Positions 24,343-36,302 are shown, counted from the first letter of the stretch. The stretch is DNA of 64,000 nt from Ectocarpus siliculosus (GCA_000310025.1 FN649740.1:140728-204727), one strand, 5' to 3'. Notes: generated by a model from the sequence alone, not told the origin. Numbers and translations are program-made.

Positions 24343-24811
24343 GACGCAACCCCGCTCCTCATGGCGTGATGGCCGACAGCGAAGGTGTGTCGTCGTTTCG
24401 TTTTGGTACTTGGGATATTTTGGGTAGGACGCAACCCCGTTCCTCATGGCGTGATGGCCGACAGCGAAGGTGTGTCGTCGTTTCGTTTTGGTATTTGGGA
24501 TATTTTGGGTAGGACGCAACCCCGCTCCTCATGGCGTGATGGCCGACAGCGAAGGTGTGTCGTCGTTTCGTTTTGGTATTTGGGATATTTTGGGTAGGAC
24601 GCAACCCCGCTCCTCATGGCGTGATGGCCGACAGCGAAGGTGTGTCGTCGTTTCGTTTTGGTAATTGGGATATTTTGGGTAGGACGCAACCCCGCTCCTC
24701 ATGGCGTGATGGCCGACAGCGAAGGTGTGTCGTCGTTTCGTTTTGGTAATTGAGATATTTTGGGTAGGACGCAACCCCGTTCCTCATGGCGTGATGGCCG
24801 ACAGCGAAGGG
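24340..24811. repeat. 85-bp tandem array, 5.5 copies
   Basis: The motif AGGACGCAACCCC recurs at 24341, 24426, 24511, 24596, 24681 and 24766, exactly 85 bp apart. Units differ by only one or two bases, which indicates recent expansion or homogenisation. The last unit breaks off at GACAGCGAAGG and passes directly into the TTAGGG-linked satellite. Confidence 0.95.
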
Positions 24812-25535
24812 TTAGGGCCCCCATTTTGTCACGTGTCACAGAAAACAGGGTTGGAGATGGAAAACAGGGTTGGGGATTGAATCCCTGTTCTCACGGTGTA
24901 TGTCATGGCATGGGGCCCCCTTGTTGTCACGTGGTAAGGGTTAGGGTTAGGGCCCCCATTTCGTCACGTGTCACAGAAAACAGGGTTGGAGATTGAAAAC
25001 AGGGTTGGGGATTGAATCCCTGTTTTGACGGTGTATGTCTTGGTTAGGGCCCCCATTTCGTCACGTGTCACAGAAAACAGGGTTGGAGATTGAAAACAGG
25101 GTTGGGGATTGAAAGCAGGGTTGGGGATTGAATCCCTGTTTTGACGGTGTATGTCTTCGGTTAGGGCCCGCATTTTGTCACGTGTCACAGAAAACAGGGT
25201 TGGAGATTCAAAACAGGAATGGGGATTGAATCCCTGTTTTCAAGGTGTATGTCTTCGGTTAGGGCCCCCATTTTGTCACGTGTCACAGAAAACAGGGTTG
25301 GAGATTGAAAACAGAGTTGGGGATTGAATCCCTGTTTTCACTGTGTATGCCTTGGGTTAGGGCCCCCATTTTGTCACGTGTCACAGAAAACAAGGTTGGA
25401 GATTGAAAACAGGGTCGGGGATTGGATCCCTTTTTTCACGGTGTATGTCTTGGCTTAGGGCCCCCTTTTTGTCACGCGCCACAGAAAACAGGGTTGGGTT
25501 AGGGTTCGGGTTCGGGTTCGGGTTAGGGTTAGGGT
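24811..25535. repeat. TTAGGG-linked satellite, about 100-bp unit
   Basis: Degenerate units contain GTTAGGGCCCCCATTTTGTC, then ACGTGTCACAGAAAACAGGG, AGATTGAAAACAGGG and GAATCCCTGTTTT. Units vary in length by loss or gain of the AAACAGGGTTGG piece. They are joined by one or more GGGTTA steps; at 25.49-25.53 kb these form a short run of TTAGGG and TTCGGG. The telomere-like joints suggest a subtelomeric or interstitial telomeric origin. Confidence 0.9.
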
Positions 25536-26340
25536 TGTATTGACAATTTTTCTCCACTATAAAGAATTTGCTTGTTGCGATTTTCCAAGCACTCACCCAC
25601 ACGTGCACTCCGAGCACGACAAAAAAGACTGAACCACTTTTAGTGCAGAGGGGCTCGAGAAATAAGCGGTTGAGCACCGCTGCCTCACGCCCATTGCTTA
25701 CCCCACACTTGGACCATTTCGCGGCCTCCGTTTGGGCTAGTATTGACAAATTTTCTCCACTATAAAGAATTTGCTTGTTGCGATTTTTCAAACACTCACC
25801 CACACGTGCGCTCCGAGCACGACAAAAAAGACGGAACCACTTTTCATGCAGAGGGGCTCGAGAAATTAGCAGTTGAGCACCGCTGCCTCACGCCCATTGC
25901 TTCCCCCACACTTGGACCATTTCGCGGCCTCCGTTTGGGCTTGTATTGACAATTTTTCTCCACTATAAAGAATTTACTTGTTGCGATTTTTCAAACACTC
26001 ACCCACACGTGCGCTCCGAGCACGACAAAAAAGACGGAACCACTTTTCATGCAGAGGGGCTCGAGAAATAAGCAGTTGAGCACCGCCGGCTCACGCCCGT
26101 TGCTTCCCCCACACTTGGACCGTTTCGCGGCCTCCGTTTGGGCTTGTATTGACAAATTTTCTCCACTATAAAGAATTTGCTTGTTGCGATTTTTCAAACA
26201 CTCACCCACACGTGCGCTCCGAGCACGACAAAAAAGACGGAACCACTTTTCATGCAGAGGGCCTCGAGAAATAAGCAGTTGAGCACCGCTGCCTCACGCC
26301 CATTGCTTCCCCCACACTTGGACCGTTTCGCGGCCTCCGT
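25536..26340. repeat. 203-bp tandem array, four copies
   Basis: The motif TATTGACAA begins units at 25538, 25741, 25944 and 26147, a period of 203 bp; the fourth unit is slightly short. Units share ATAAAGAATTTGCTTGTTGC and GAGCACGACAAAAAAGAC and are more than 95% alike by eye. The array is embedded in the TTAGGG satellite, with TTAGGG runs at both borders. Confidence 0.95.
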
Positions 26341-26721
26341 AGGGTTAGGGTTAGGGCCCCCATTTTGTCACGTGTCACAGAAAACAGGGTTGGAGATTGA
26401 AAACAGGGTTGGAGATTGACTCCCTGTTTTCACAGTGTATGTCTTGGCTAGGGTTAGGGTTAGGGCCCCCATTTTGTCACGTGTCACAGAAAACAGGGTT
26501 GGAGACTGAAAACAGGGTTGGAGATTGAATCGCTGTTGTCACTGTGTATGCCTGGGGTTAGGGCCCCCATTTTATCACGTGTCTTAGGGTTAGGGCACCC
26601 ATTTTGTCACGTGTCACAGAAAACAGGGTTGGGGTTAGGGTTAGGGCCCCCATTTTGTCAGGTGTCACAGAAAAAAGGGTTGAAGATTGAAAACAGGGTT
26701 GAAGATTGAAACTTAGGGTTA
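26341..26721. repeat. TTAGGG-linked satellite, second block
   Basis: These are the same roughly 100-bp units as at 24.8-25.5 kb, resuming after the 203-bp array and running into the assembly gap. Confidence 0.9.
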
Positions 26722-26821
26722 NNNNNNNNNNNNNNNNNNNNNNNNNNNNNNNNNNNNNNNNNNNNNNNNNNNNNNNNNNNNNNNNNNNNNNNNNNNNNNN
26801 NNNNNNNNNNNNNNNNNNNNN
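26722..26821. other. Assembly gap (100 N)
   Basis: Exactly 100 N, the conventional size for a gap of unknown length. The satellite on its left is the probable cause. Order and distance across it are not assured. Confidence 0.98.
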
Positions 26822-29800
26822 GAGCGTAAGAAGAGGAAGAGGAATTCCGAGGGAATTAAAAAACGTGTTTCGTGGTACAGCTCAGCGCTGGCGCGGAAGA
26901 AACCGTCTTTGTCTCTGTCTTTTTCGTCCAAACGCGTTCGCGCTCCTGGACATATCGATGGCCAATTTCTCCCTGAAATCACCATTGATACTGCAAGTGA
27001 CGTCACGTGCGTTTCACTGTCGTTTTTGAAACAGCACCCATCGTTATCGTTCGCTCATTTAGAGCCCATACCGTCCCCGTCCCTAACACTTAGTGCCGCA
27101 AATGGAGCACCCGTCAAAGTTTTAGGATTTATTTCGTTCGTGGTTCGGTTGGGAGACGTGTCCCGCCGAATCGATGCGTTGGTCGTACCATCGCTCGGTC
27201 CTGATCAAATACTCCTCGACAACGAGGCAATGACCCGGTTTGGGGCAGTACTTGACTGGAAAAATGAAAGTTTGACTTTTGAGTGTAGTGACACTATTGT
27301 CCCCGCTATTCATCGTAAAAAATCTCAACACGGTGTTGATCCGTCGCCGTCCCCCCGTGTTGCAGCCGTTCACAGAAATGCGGAAGAACACTCAGTCAAA
27401 TTACGTCACCGTTATAATATTCGCCCTCGTCATGCGATGATCGTAAAAGCATTCACTGAATGCATGCCGTCCGTTGAAACCGCCGTAGTAGTCGAGCCGC
27501 GTATTTTGTCGGCCGATGAACTTTCGTTAGATACTGTTCCGCCCGAATTTGAACGTTTAATCGTGGCTCGTACCGTCTCAACATGGAGTGCTGTTGATGG
27601 TTCCGTAGTGGTCCAAATTGCGAATCCATCATCTGAGTATCTCGCCGTACATGTTGGATTGGAGATTGGAACTTTATCGCCGGTTACTATGGTAGCACAG
27701 GAACAGCTTCACGTTCATGCTGTTGCTTCGTCTCCGAAAACCGCGCGCGAAATTGCTGCTGCTAAAGCAGAGCTGGTAGAACCGCTGTCGAAAGCGTTCA
27801 CAAATTCCACGTTCTCTAAGGAACAGCAAACTCGTGTTTTGGACCTGTGTGCCAAATATCGTCCCGTTTTTTCGCTGAATCGTAAAGAGCTTGGTAAATG
27901 CAAGACTGCTCAAGCCACGTTTCCTATGCCGCCTAACACGAAGCCGGTTAACCGTCGTCCCTACCGCGCTAACCCTCGCACTGAAGCCGTTATCCAAACG
28001 TGCGTCAAGGACATGCTTGACGATGATATCATCGAAGAGCTGCCTAGTCAGTGGGGTTCCCCCGTTACTCTCGTCGCGCGTAAAGATGATAAACCTCGTT
28101 TTTGCGTCATTTCCGAAGCACCGTCAACAAGCACATCATTCGCAAGACCTGGCCTCTAGCGAACATGGAGTCCAACCTTGACTCTGTCGGCAGCGCCAAG
28201 TTCATCAGCGTTGCAGACGTCCAGTCAGCGTACTGGCAGATTCCTGTTCATCCTGACCACGTCGAAAGGACAGCCTTTGTCACCAACTCTGGCAAGTACT
28301 GTTACAAGCGGATGCCGTTTGGTGTTTGTAATGCCCCGTGGATTTTTACTGAGATGGCCCATAAAACGTTAGGCCATATTCCCGAATTGTTGATTTACAA
28401 GGATGATTTCTGTGTTCTTTCCGCAACCTTCGAGAATCATATGAAGTCTTTAGAGAGCATGTTCGTAGCTCTTCAAGCAGCAGGTTTGACATTGAAACCT
28501 TCGAAGATTTCGTTTGGCCCAAAATCCATCGAGTATTTGGGACATATTATTTCGGCTGAAGGGATTTCTGTCGGGAAGGATCGTTTTCAAGCCGTCCAAA
28601 ACCTTTCTACACCTCGTTGCCTTAAAGATCTTCGCTCAGTACTCGGGGTGGTTAATTTTGTGCGCCGGTTTATACCGGATTACGCAGAAATAACCAATCC
28701 GTTGGTGGAGTTAACTCGCAAAGAGTACGCCACAAAATCGCGTTTCGTAAAAGCTTGGAAAAAATCGCACGACGCATCGTTCGCTCATCTCAAGCGGTTA
28801 TTAACTTCAGCGCCCGTTTTACATTTCCCGGATTTCGATCGGGAATTCGCAGTTCATGGATGCATCCGAACATGGGTGTGGCGCGTTTCTTGCCCAGTCG
28901 TCCAAGGCTGATCCGGAGTCTCTTGACATAATTGCGTATTATAGTCATCGATTCAAACATGGACAGCGTCATTACTCTGCGTCTATGAAAGAGTGTTGCG
29001 GTGTGGTTCTTGCAATTTCGCATTGGCGACCGTATTTATTTGGCAAACACTTTACGGTTATTACTGATCATCAAGCGTTGACTCATCTTTTTTATATGCA
29101 AGACACCAGCAACATGCTCACTCGTTGGGCTATCGCTCTTCAAAATTATGATTTTACCGTCAAACACGTAGCGGGGAAATTAAACGTCGTACCCGATGCG
29201 TTATCTCGTTTATTTGGCGAAATTGAGTCCGAGTCCGTATCGCACAAACCGGCCCTGGCGTCGATTTGTAGGAATGTGCCGAGTGATCGTCCGTACCATC
29301 CACCTGGTCCTCGAGACTACGAAATTTCTGCCGATTCGTTGAACGATGTTGATATTGTCCAGAATGACAATGAACTGTTCGCTAGTGCTGTATCGTTATT
29401 TCCTGTGCTGGATCCCGCTAAATTGCGAAGAGAGCAGTACAAAGAGTTCGGTCCGTATATCGACTACGTCAAGAAACCCAAAACAGCACCGTTGCCGTCT
29501 AGCGAAATAAAGGCGCCATGAGTAATTACTTCTTGAATGAAAACGTGCTCTTCAGGTCGTATTTACCCGGGTATCTTCGTAAACGCAGTTCGTTCCGTGA
29601 TCAACTTGTCGTTCCCACCGTTTTGCGTGCGTTAGTTTTGGATTCTTGTCATGATGCTCCTGCGTCAGGGGGTCATCTAGCGTTCAAAGCCACGTACGAT
29701 AGACTCAGAGATCGTTTTTCGTGGCCGACCATGTCTCGAGATGCGTCCAAACACATGCAGCATTGTTCGTCGTGCCAACACCGAAAAACGTCCCACAGAC

Positions 29801-32782
29801 GACCGTTATTACCTGTGGGTCACCGTCCCGTTACCCGTCCGTTTCAGTGTGTCGCGATCGACCTCGTTCAATATAATTCCGTATCACAGGGTTGCAAGTA
29901 CGTCTTGTCGGTCATCGATCACGTGACCCGTTTTCTCGTGTTGATTGCTATTCGTGATAAAAAAGCAACAACAATTGCACAGGCTCTCGTAGAGCGTATC
30001 TTTTCCGTTTTCTCTCCCCCTGAAACGTTACACAGTGATCAGGGCACTGAGTTCGAGAATGAGTTGGTTAAAGAGTTGCAGGCCGTGTTTGGTTTCAAGA
30101 AAACTCGGACGTCCGCGTATCGGCCGCAAGGTAACTCTGTATTAGAGCGCGTGCACAGCACAATGCATGGCATGCTCGCAATGGATGCAAACGTTCGGTT
30201 TGATAATTGGGCTGAGCTTTTACCGTTTGTGCAACTCGCCCATAACACCGCGTACAACCAAACTCTTGAGGAAACTCCTCATTATCTGATGTTCGGTCGC
30301 CAGGCTTTGCTTCCCGTGGATGTCATTCTTGGTGTACCGTCTCATGATAGCTCTGCTTCGCGGATGGAATATTCACGTCGCACCGTGGATAACTTGCAAC
30401 TCGCGTATGAGATCGCTCGTCGTAATTTGAAAGAGCGAACTGACAAGCAAGCAGACTCGAACGAAAAATTATCCGTACCGCAGTTCACTCCTGGGGAACA
30501 AGTTCTCGTACATCGTCCCCATACCGTTATTGATGGCCCTAATCCCAAGCTGATCAGCCCTTGGCATGGCCCATTTACCGTTCGTTCAAAAGTGTCACCC
30601 GTCATATATCGTGTTTGCAAAGACGGCGAACTCGCGGAAACGTCAGTACACTTGGGTCGTATGAAAAAGTACTATGCTTTTCAACGTGATTCTGTCCCCG
30701 ATTTTACTGAATTGGATGAGATGTTTTTGGGACAAACACTTCCAATTCCCGATTTGGATGGTACCGTGTTTACCGTAAAAATTGGATCGTACGTCGTCGA
30801 GGGGATAGACAAATTTAAACGTGGAGCAGGAAAACCGTCTCTCCACAACTTCCAATATTATTTCCTCCTCAAAGACCGTCCTGCGAGTCTTGGGTGTTGG
30901 AAGCACTTCAAAGAAGTACCCCAGTGTCATGAGATGATCCGTTCATATCGAGCGTGCGTTCTTCGCGATAATCCGCATGCCTTTGATCATTCTCCCAGAA
31001 AGTAGCGTCCTGGCTGCTTCGTATCGTGTCTCGTGCTGTGTTTTGCCTTATTCGTTTCGTGTTTCGTTTATTTTCCAAGGGCTACGTTTTCGTTTATTTT
31101 ATTTCATTTATTTTATATGTACATACATGTTATTGTTCGTTGTCCAGCACGATCGTTTCGTAGTGCTCACCGTCCCCAACGTTCCTTCGCAGTCCGGCCG
31201 GACATTGTCGTTGTTGGTGGATACGCCCACGTTGGATGCAACACCTCGTGGAAGTCGGCAGGTGGAGCCTAGTTCGCGTCGAGATTCGCCCTCCGCGAAC
31301 CAAGCATGGTTGCGTGTCTTCGTTTCGTTGGACATGCATGCTAGCGCACGTCATTTTTAAGGCATGGCGTTGCTCGTTCGTTGTGTGATTTATTTATTTT
31401 TTATATATTTTTCCGTTTAAATGCCGTACGAAATAGTACCTCGTACGAGCTCCGTCAGCGTTTTCAATTCTTTATGATTGGAACGTGCGTCCGTTTTTTA
31501 GACAATCGTGCGTGGTGTGAAGCGTCCATTGCCGTTGTGTCGCTGTCCTTGAGATACGAGTGCGTCGTATGGGGTCAGTTGATACTTCATGTGAGCGAAT
31601 ATGCAGGATCGGAAGTTCGTCGTTTTTTCTCGTCCACTCCGTCATTAATTTGGGGGGTGATATCGTCTCACTTGCAGTTTGGGGGAATTGCAATTGATAA
31701 TCGACTTGTGGATCCATGCACTTTTGCATTGTTCACACGGTTTTGTTCATGCCCGATTTAGTCTAGTCGTTTCGTGCGGTGGATTTTTATTCCGTGCCGT
31801 TCGTCCGTGCGGGAGATCACATGTTGCCTACAGCGCTGAAGCTGACTGCGTGACATGTTCCGTACACCTTTCGTTATCCGCACATCGTTTCTCGCGTGTC
31901 GTACACTGCGAAAGAGTAGATGGGTGTCTTGGCCGTGCAAGAGGAAGCACAAGAGGACCAGACCTTCGTCCCACTACTGCGTCAAATCCATGCTACAGCA
32001 TATCGTTTGCTGTACTCGTAATCACCATTCGTCGTCGTTCGTCTATGCAGCGCCTCTCATTTGCGTAATCGCATGAGAAGGTCGTATCGTTAGCTCTCCA
32101 TGAGCTGTGCACATATGTTCGTTCGTTGTTGCAGCTGCATATCGTTTGAGCAACGTTTTCCCAGCGGGTCGACCCACGTCATTTGCCATTCGACACTTGT
32201 GAACTTTAAGCCTTGCAAGCAATCGTGTTTCACGGGTGCAATGCCAAATTATTTTTCGTTGCTGGATGTTCGTTACGTGCAACTACAAAATAGTTCACGG
32301 CGTTGTCTCAAGGTACTACTCGTACAGTTTTTTTTTACACTATCGGAACAAGACGCGCACCGAAGTGATGTTTTTTCTGTACATCCGTCGTTCGTTCGTA
32401 CGGTATATCACATGTTACCTACAGCGCCGAGGCGGACTGAAGTGACATGTTCCGTACACCTTTCGTCATCTGTGTAGTTATTCGTTCGTCGTACGGGAAT
32501 AGTTGCCAAAATTCCTGAATTGCTCTCGTGCAAACTGTGGTTGTGACTGCATTATGTACGATCGATGCTCGGATGAGACATTTTGGTGACACGTTCCAAC
32601 TTTTATGACTACAAAACACAGAGCATTCGTTGAATGATGGCAGTCGCCGTACGTTACGGCCCAAGTCATTTAACTCGTGTTTTTCATCAGTACTTCACAA
32701 TTTCGTACACTCTGGGTTATTTATGTCATTCTTGTATCTTTCAATCCGGATTCAGGCCCCGTGATTGAAGATAGGGGGGTGC
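26822..32782 (+). mobile_element. Ty3/gypsy-type LTR retrotransposon, pol and 3' part (fossil)
   Basis: Parts in order: an aspartic protease-like segment with DTAS (about 26.98 kb), reverse transcriptase (about 27.9-28.6 kb, with YKDD at the YxDD active site), RNase H (about 28.85-29.2 kb), an HHCC zinc finger and integrase core (about 29.6-30.2 kb), then a chromodomain-like tail (about 30.78-30.95 kb). The domain order (RT-RNase H-integrase) is that of Ty3/gypsy, and the tail suggests a chromovirus-like lineage. About 1.8 kb of non-coding 3' sequence follows and holds a diverged direct repeat. The body is broken about two or three times but is otherwise well kept, suggesting moderate age. 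The left end and gag lie in or beyond the gap. A purine tract followed by TGTGAATGCC at 32783 may mark the 3' LTR. Confidence 0.9.
31780..32510. repeat. Diverged direct repeat in the 3' non-coding part of the Ty3 fossil
   Basis: Two related segments about 600 bp apart (31.78-31.91 and 32.38-32.50 kb) share GATCACATGTTGCCTACAGC/TATCACATGTTACCTACAGC, TGACATGTTCCGTACACC and TTTCGT. The paired segments suggest internal duplication of a regulatory region. Confidence 0.75.
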
Positions 32783-33050
32783 TGTGAATGCCACCTCAGA
32801 CTGTAGTAGATTGTGACGTCAGATGACCTGTCGGAGATCTACCTTCGGGGTGTTGCCACAGATAGAGTCAGTGTCGGATGGATGCTGAACCTTGCTTCAA
32901 CACAAGGTTGCTCCCCCCCTTGACTCACAACACAACTATCCGTACTCGTCAGCCTCTTCACCAGAGGTTGAACCGGTGTGTATCCACACCACACATCCCA
33001 ACGGGAACTTGTTCACACGCGAACCTGGAGACAACAGTCTCATAGTGGCG
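32783..33050 (+). repeat. Possible 3' LTR of the Ty3 fossil
   Basis: AAGATAGGGGGGTGC (purine-rich tract) is followed at 32783 by TGTGAATGCC, as expected for a polypurine tract and LTR start. The right end could not be fixed; CAACAGTCTCA near 33.04 kb is one candidate. No partner copy is present in the window, so the call is tentative. Confidence 0.3.
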
Positions 33051-34362
33051 TCAGCGGCGTTACGTGTGCTGCTCGAGTTCCTAGTGCGGTGGTGGCACTA
33101 CTTTGCCGCCATGGCCAAAAAGAAAAAAAAAATGTCCGAAGAGGTCCTCCATCCTGGAGCGTGGTACACTGATGATTTATACCAGTGATGCCAGCTGGTG
33201 CTAAGTACAAAAACATCTGTCTGTATAGGTATCTTACATTTTACAATACATCCCCTGTAGTTCTCTACTGGGTCAACGACAAAACATCGGGGAGAAACCC
33301 TACGTATGTACATGGCTGCTGCCTTTTTGGCCTTGAGCTGATCGTAGACTGTGTTTGAGAAAAAGTTCCCCCATGACTCACTCATGAGAAAACTTCTATG
33401 ACGTCACGTGCAAGAGGTTACCGCTGCTGGTCTGATGATGCATAGAACCCCACAGACCACACAAACCTTGGGCAACCTTCTTTGAGGGAAAGATCTAAAA
33501 ATACAAAAATACCCAAAAATGAAAAGGCGATTGTAGTAAAAACGTCTGTGGAGGGAAACGAATGTTCCATTTAGCCTTGCTCCCATCCAAATTGACCCTG
33601 ACGTCTGTTCGCTGCGGGCGAGGGTCATGCCCTACAAAATGTCCACATGTGACTTGAAAAGTCCGAATCTGATTTGAATGCCCGTTACCTCGGAACGATC
33701 AATTTCTACGGTCATGAAGAGCTACAGCAGTAGTAGAGGGGCATGCGGGTTGCGTGTGTGTGGTGCTGAACACCTTCATGCAGCCTTTTGCAGAAGGCTG
33801 CCGTATCCATCACCATCAGCCGTCTGTAATGGTTTACGGTTTACACGCACATGTGTACAGGGGCGGCGCACCCTCGGCCAACAAGCAAATTTCAATTTTC
33901 GCGGCGAGGCCGGGCCCGAAACACCCGACACAATGGTTGGCGCACGAAATTGCAAAAAATGCCTTTTCGGTTCCTTCTACAACAACGTGGCTGACAACGA
34001 ATGGGCTATTTGCACCTCTGGTTCGGAAGGAGGGGGAGAGTTTAGTGGGCTGAGACATAGGGCTCGCGATAGAACGGCGAGTCTGGACAAACACCATGTT
34101 AAGAGTGCCGTTGGCTGTAAACTCTTCGTCTCCACCAGGTCTGATTGGAACAATTTTTTGGCCCTGTGGAACTCTGGAATCAAGCAAGTGACAACCATCG
34201 GCGCGGTTGAACAAAATACAAACCATGACCGATCATCACCATGAAATATAAGTTCATCTGCTAGATGTTCGCAGAGATTCCAATCAGCCCGGTGTGGTGT
34301 GGACGCTCGTCCATGTGGGTTTCGGGTCAGGTTCGGCCGTAGAATCGAGAGTCGAGACTCCG
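33051..34362. other. Intergenic region, nothing recognised
   Basis: Short frames only; no domain, RNA gene or clear repeat was seen. Confidence 0.4.
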
Positions 34363-35340
34363 TCACGTCACGGGTTCGATTAACACCGCTACCTGGAGAG
34401 GCTGATGTGTCTTGGGTGGTGGTATTGTTGTTGTTGTTGTTATACGGCACGCCAGAGGAGCAGATGGGGAAGGTTGAACAACCAAGAGAAAAAAAATGAC
34501 GCGTCGACTTGTGCCCTGCTGCGCTCCTACTAACTGCTTTACCGTCTTGGCCCTGCGTCTCACCGTGAACGACACTCGCTTCGTCGCCATGCGCTGTTGT
34601 CGCCATGCCTTAAGCTTGTCCTCGTCGGTCCCATGGACCTCGACGTTCCTCGCTTCGTCTCTGCCCGCCTCCCCACCATCCCCCTCCCCCTCCTTCTGTT
34701 GACGCTGGTGGTGGTACCGGGTCCCGGGTGCTCTTGCCTCGAGCGCTTGCGCGCGTGAAGGCTCCCGCACCCCGGCCGCCTTGATCGCCACGGGCTCCGA
34801 CGCCCTCCATCTCTGCCGCCCACCCGCGTCCGGGCGGCGTGCGGCCCACCCGGGCTCTAGGAGGGGGCCCGGGTCGTGGTCGTACCGGTCGTTCTCTTCC
34901 CCGCTCTCGTCGGCAGTGCGCGGAGTTGACAGACTGTCATCCGTCGAAGAATGGCTTCGACTCCCTCTGGTGTTGTTGTTGCTGTTGTTGATCTTGCCGA
35001 GGTGGGCGAAAAAGTCCACGATAGCCATGAAGACGTTGCCCTGGTGCTTGACCTCGCCGCCGCCTCTCCTCTCATCGCCCTTCATATATCTGTCGTGGCC
35101 CGCTACTGCTGCTGTGCCCTTCTGATCGCGGCTGTTGGCCGGCGGCCTAGGGTCGGCCGATATCATCACCTCGTCTCTCATCCACTCTGAGCCCCCGCTG
35201 CCCCGTTTACCGTAGTTCGACGGAGCCATGCACTGACTGCGGTAGTACCGCAGCAAAACGCCTGGACAGATGACACAACCAAGCTTGTCGTGGGTCTCGT
35301 CTCCACGCCGAAATCTTGAATATCGTGCACCTCGCGCCAA
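34363..35340 (-). CDS. Hypothetical 325-aa open frame
   Basis: A single long minus-strand frame in GC-rich sequence. The protein is hydrophilic, rich in Arg, Gly, Glu and Ala, with an acidic/polar middle (EENDRYDHDPGPLLEPGW) and a basic stretch (RVSFTVRRRAKTVKQLVG). One short hydrophobic patch (FMAIVDFFAHLGKI) is present. No family motif was recognised. GC-rich sequence produces long open frames by chance, and an overlapping plus-strand frame of 114 aa exists, so this may not be a gene. Confidence 0.3.
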   Translation of the reverse strand: MARGARYSRFRRGDETHDKLGCVICPGVLLRYYRSQCMAPSNYGKRGSGGSEWMRDEVMISADPRPPANSRDQKGTAAVAGHDRYMKGDERRGGGEVKHQGNVFMAIVDFFAHLGKINNSNNNTRGSRSHSSTDDSLSTPRTADESGEENDRYDHDPGPLLEPGWAARRPDAGGRQRWRASEPVAIKAAGVREPSRAQALEARAPGTRYHHQRQQKEGEGDGGEAGRDEARNVEVHGTDEDKLKAWRQQRMATKRVSFTVRRRAKTVKQLVGAQQGTSRRVIFFLLVVQPSPSAPLACRITTTTTIPPPKTHQPLQVAVLIEPVT

Positions 35341-35983
35341 TAGTCTCGTGGACTACTCTGGCTGCTGCTGTGTGAACGACTTTATGTAAAGACTCTGGCT
35401 CTGGAGCGCAGCTCCATTCTCTCTCCATCTATCCCTCTCCCGGTGCCTAATTTTGTTTTGATTGGCTGACGGGTGGCCAGCTGTTTCCAGCTTCCAGCGC
35501 CGGCGGAGCAGTTCTTTGTACTTGCGTGTACCTATGTGGTATGTGGTGCCTGCTGTGCTTTGAAGTGAGATCCCCGGTAGATCTGGTTAGGAAGAGGGTG
35601 GCGGTGGTAGGGCTGTGCCCGAGGCACTCCCTTGAACACCACAGCAGGGCTACAGTAGATGGCTACATGTTGATGCTGTGCAGCCACCATTCTGTGTCGT
35701 TTCGAAGACGAATTCCGTAACGAAAGAACATCACATACATGCGTTCGCTCGTGGTCTCCATCCCATGCGCATCATCACCACCACTACACGTACAGCGATA
35801 CAATAGCTCTTCTCGCATACATCTTGTTGTTGAAGTATTGTGTGTGATGTATCAATTATCAACGGTGATTTGTAGATCCTCGCGGTTGGTGCTTTCCCAC
35901 AGAGGAAAATAACGAACTGGTGGTAGCAATCGGGACCGGCGGTCGTCGAAACATAAACAAACATGCGCCGTGTGGAAAAGTAT

Positions 35984-36302
35984 TTGAATTTCGTGGCTAT
36001 CGTCGATCTTTTACAATCATGTCGCCCGGGTGGTCAGGGGTTCGAATCCCGGCGTAAGCGAGCTTTTCTTGCAAAGTGAGTTTTTCTCTCGCCTCCGCTT
36101 TTGGCCCATAGTGGATAGCGCTAGTTCGTGTGTACACAGAGGGAAGAGAGTGCTGAACTCTTCTCGGATTAAAAATCGAAGGCAGAGTATCGCAGGAGGG
36201 AGGGTAGAGAGGGGCTCTTCTGTGTGGCCACGGGTTGGGAGTAAACGGCACTATTAGTGCTGTGAGCGCCGATTTGAAGTGACGACAAAAAAAAAAAAAA
36301 AA
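35984..36302 (+). mobile_element. tRNA-derived SINE candidate
   Basis: The segment has a B-box GGTTCGAATCCC (36039-36050) inside a tRNA-like T-arm. A loose A-box match TGGCTATCGTCG lies about 45 bp upstream (35994-36005). A unique body of about 240 bp follows, ending in an A16 tail (36287-36302). No acceptor stem closes around the T-arm, so it is not a working tRNA gene. The order A-box, B-box, body and poly-A is that of a tRNA-related SINE. Target duplications were not seen. Confidence 0.55.

Noticed and set aside
24337-24774. Repeated 60-81 aa frames in the 85-bp array
   Set aside because: They are identical short frames produced by the tandem units; no evidence of coding.
24340-26721. A CRISPR array
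   Set aside because: The repeats are head-to-tail satellites of 85, about 100 and 203 bp without distinct unique spacers, in an intron-rich eukaryotic genome.
26706-27029. Open frames running through the N gap
   Set aside because: They exist only because N codons are read as X; the sequence on either side is unrelated.
36020-36060. A tRNA gene at the GGTTCGAATCCC motif
   Set aside because: No acceptor stem or anticodon arm closes around the T-arm, and the unit ends in poly-A, so a tRNA-derived SINE fits better.
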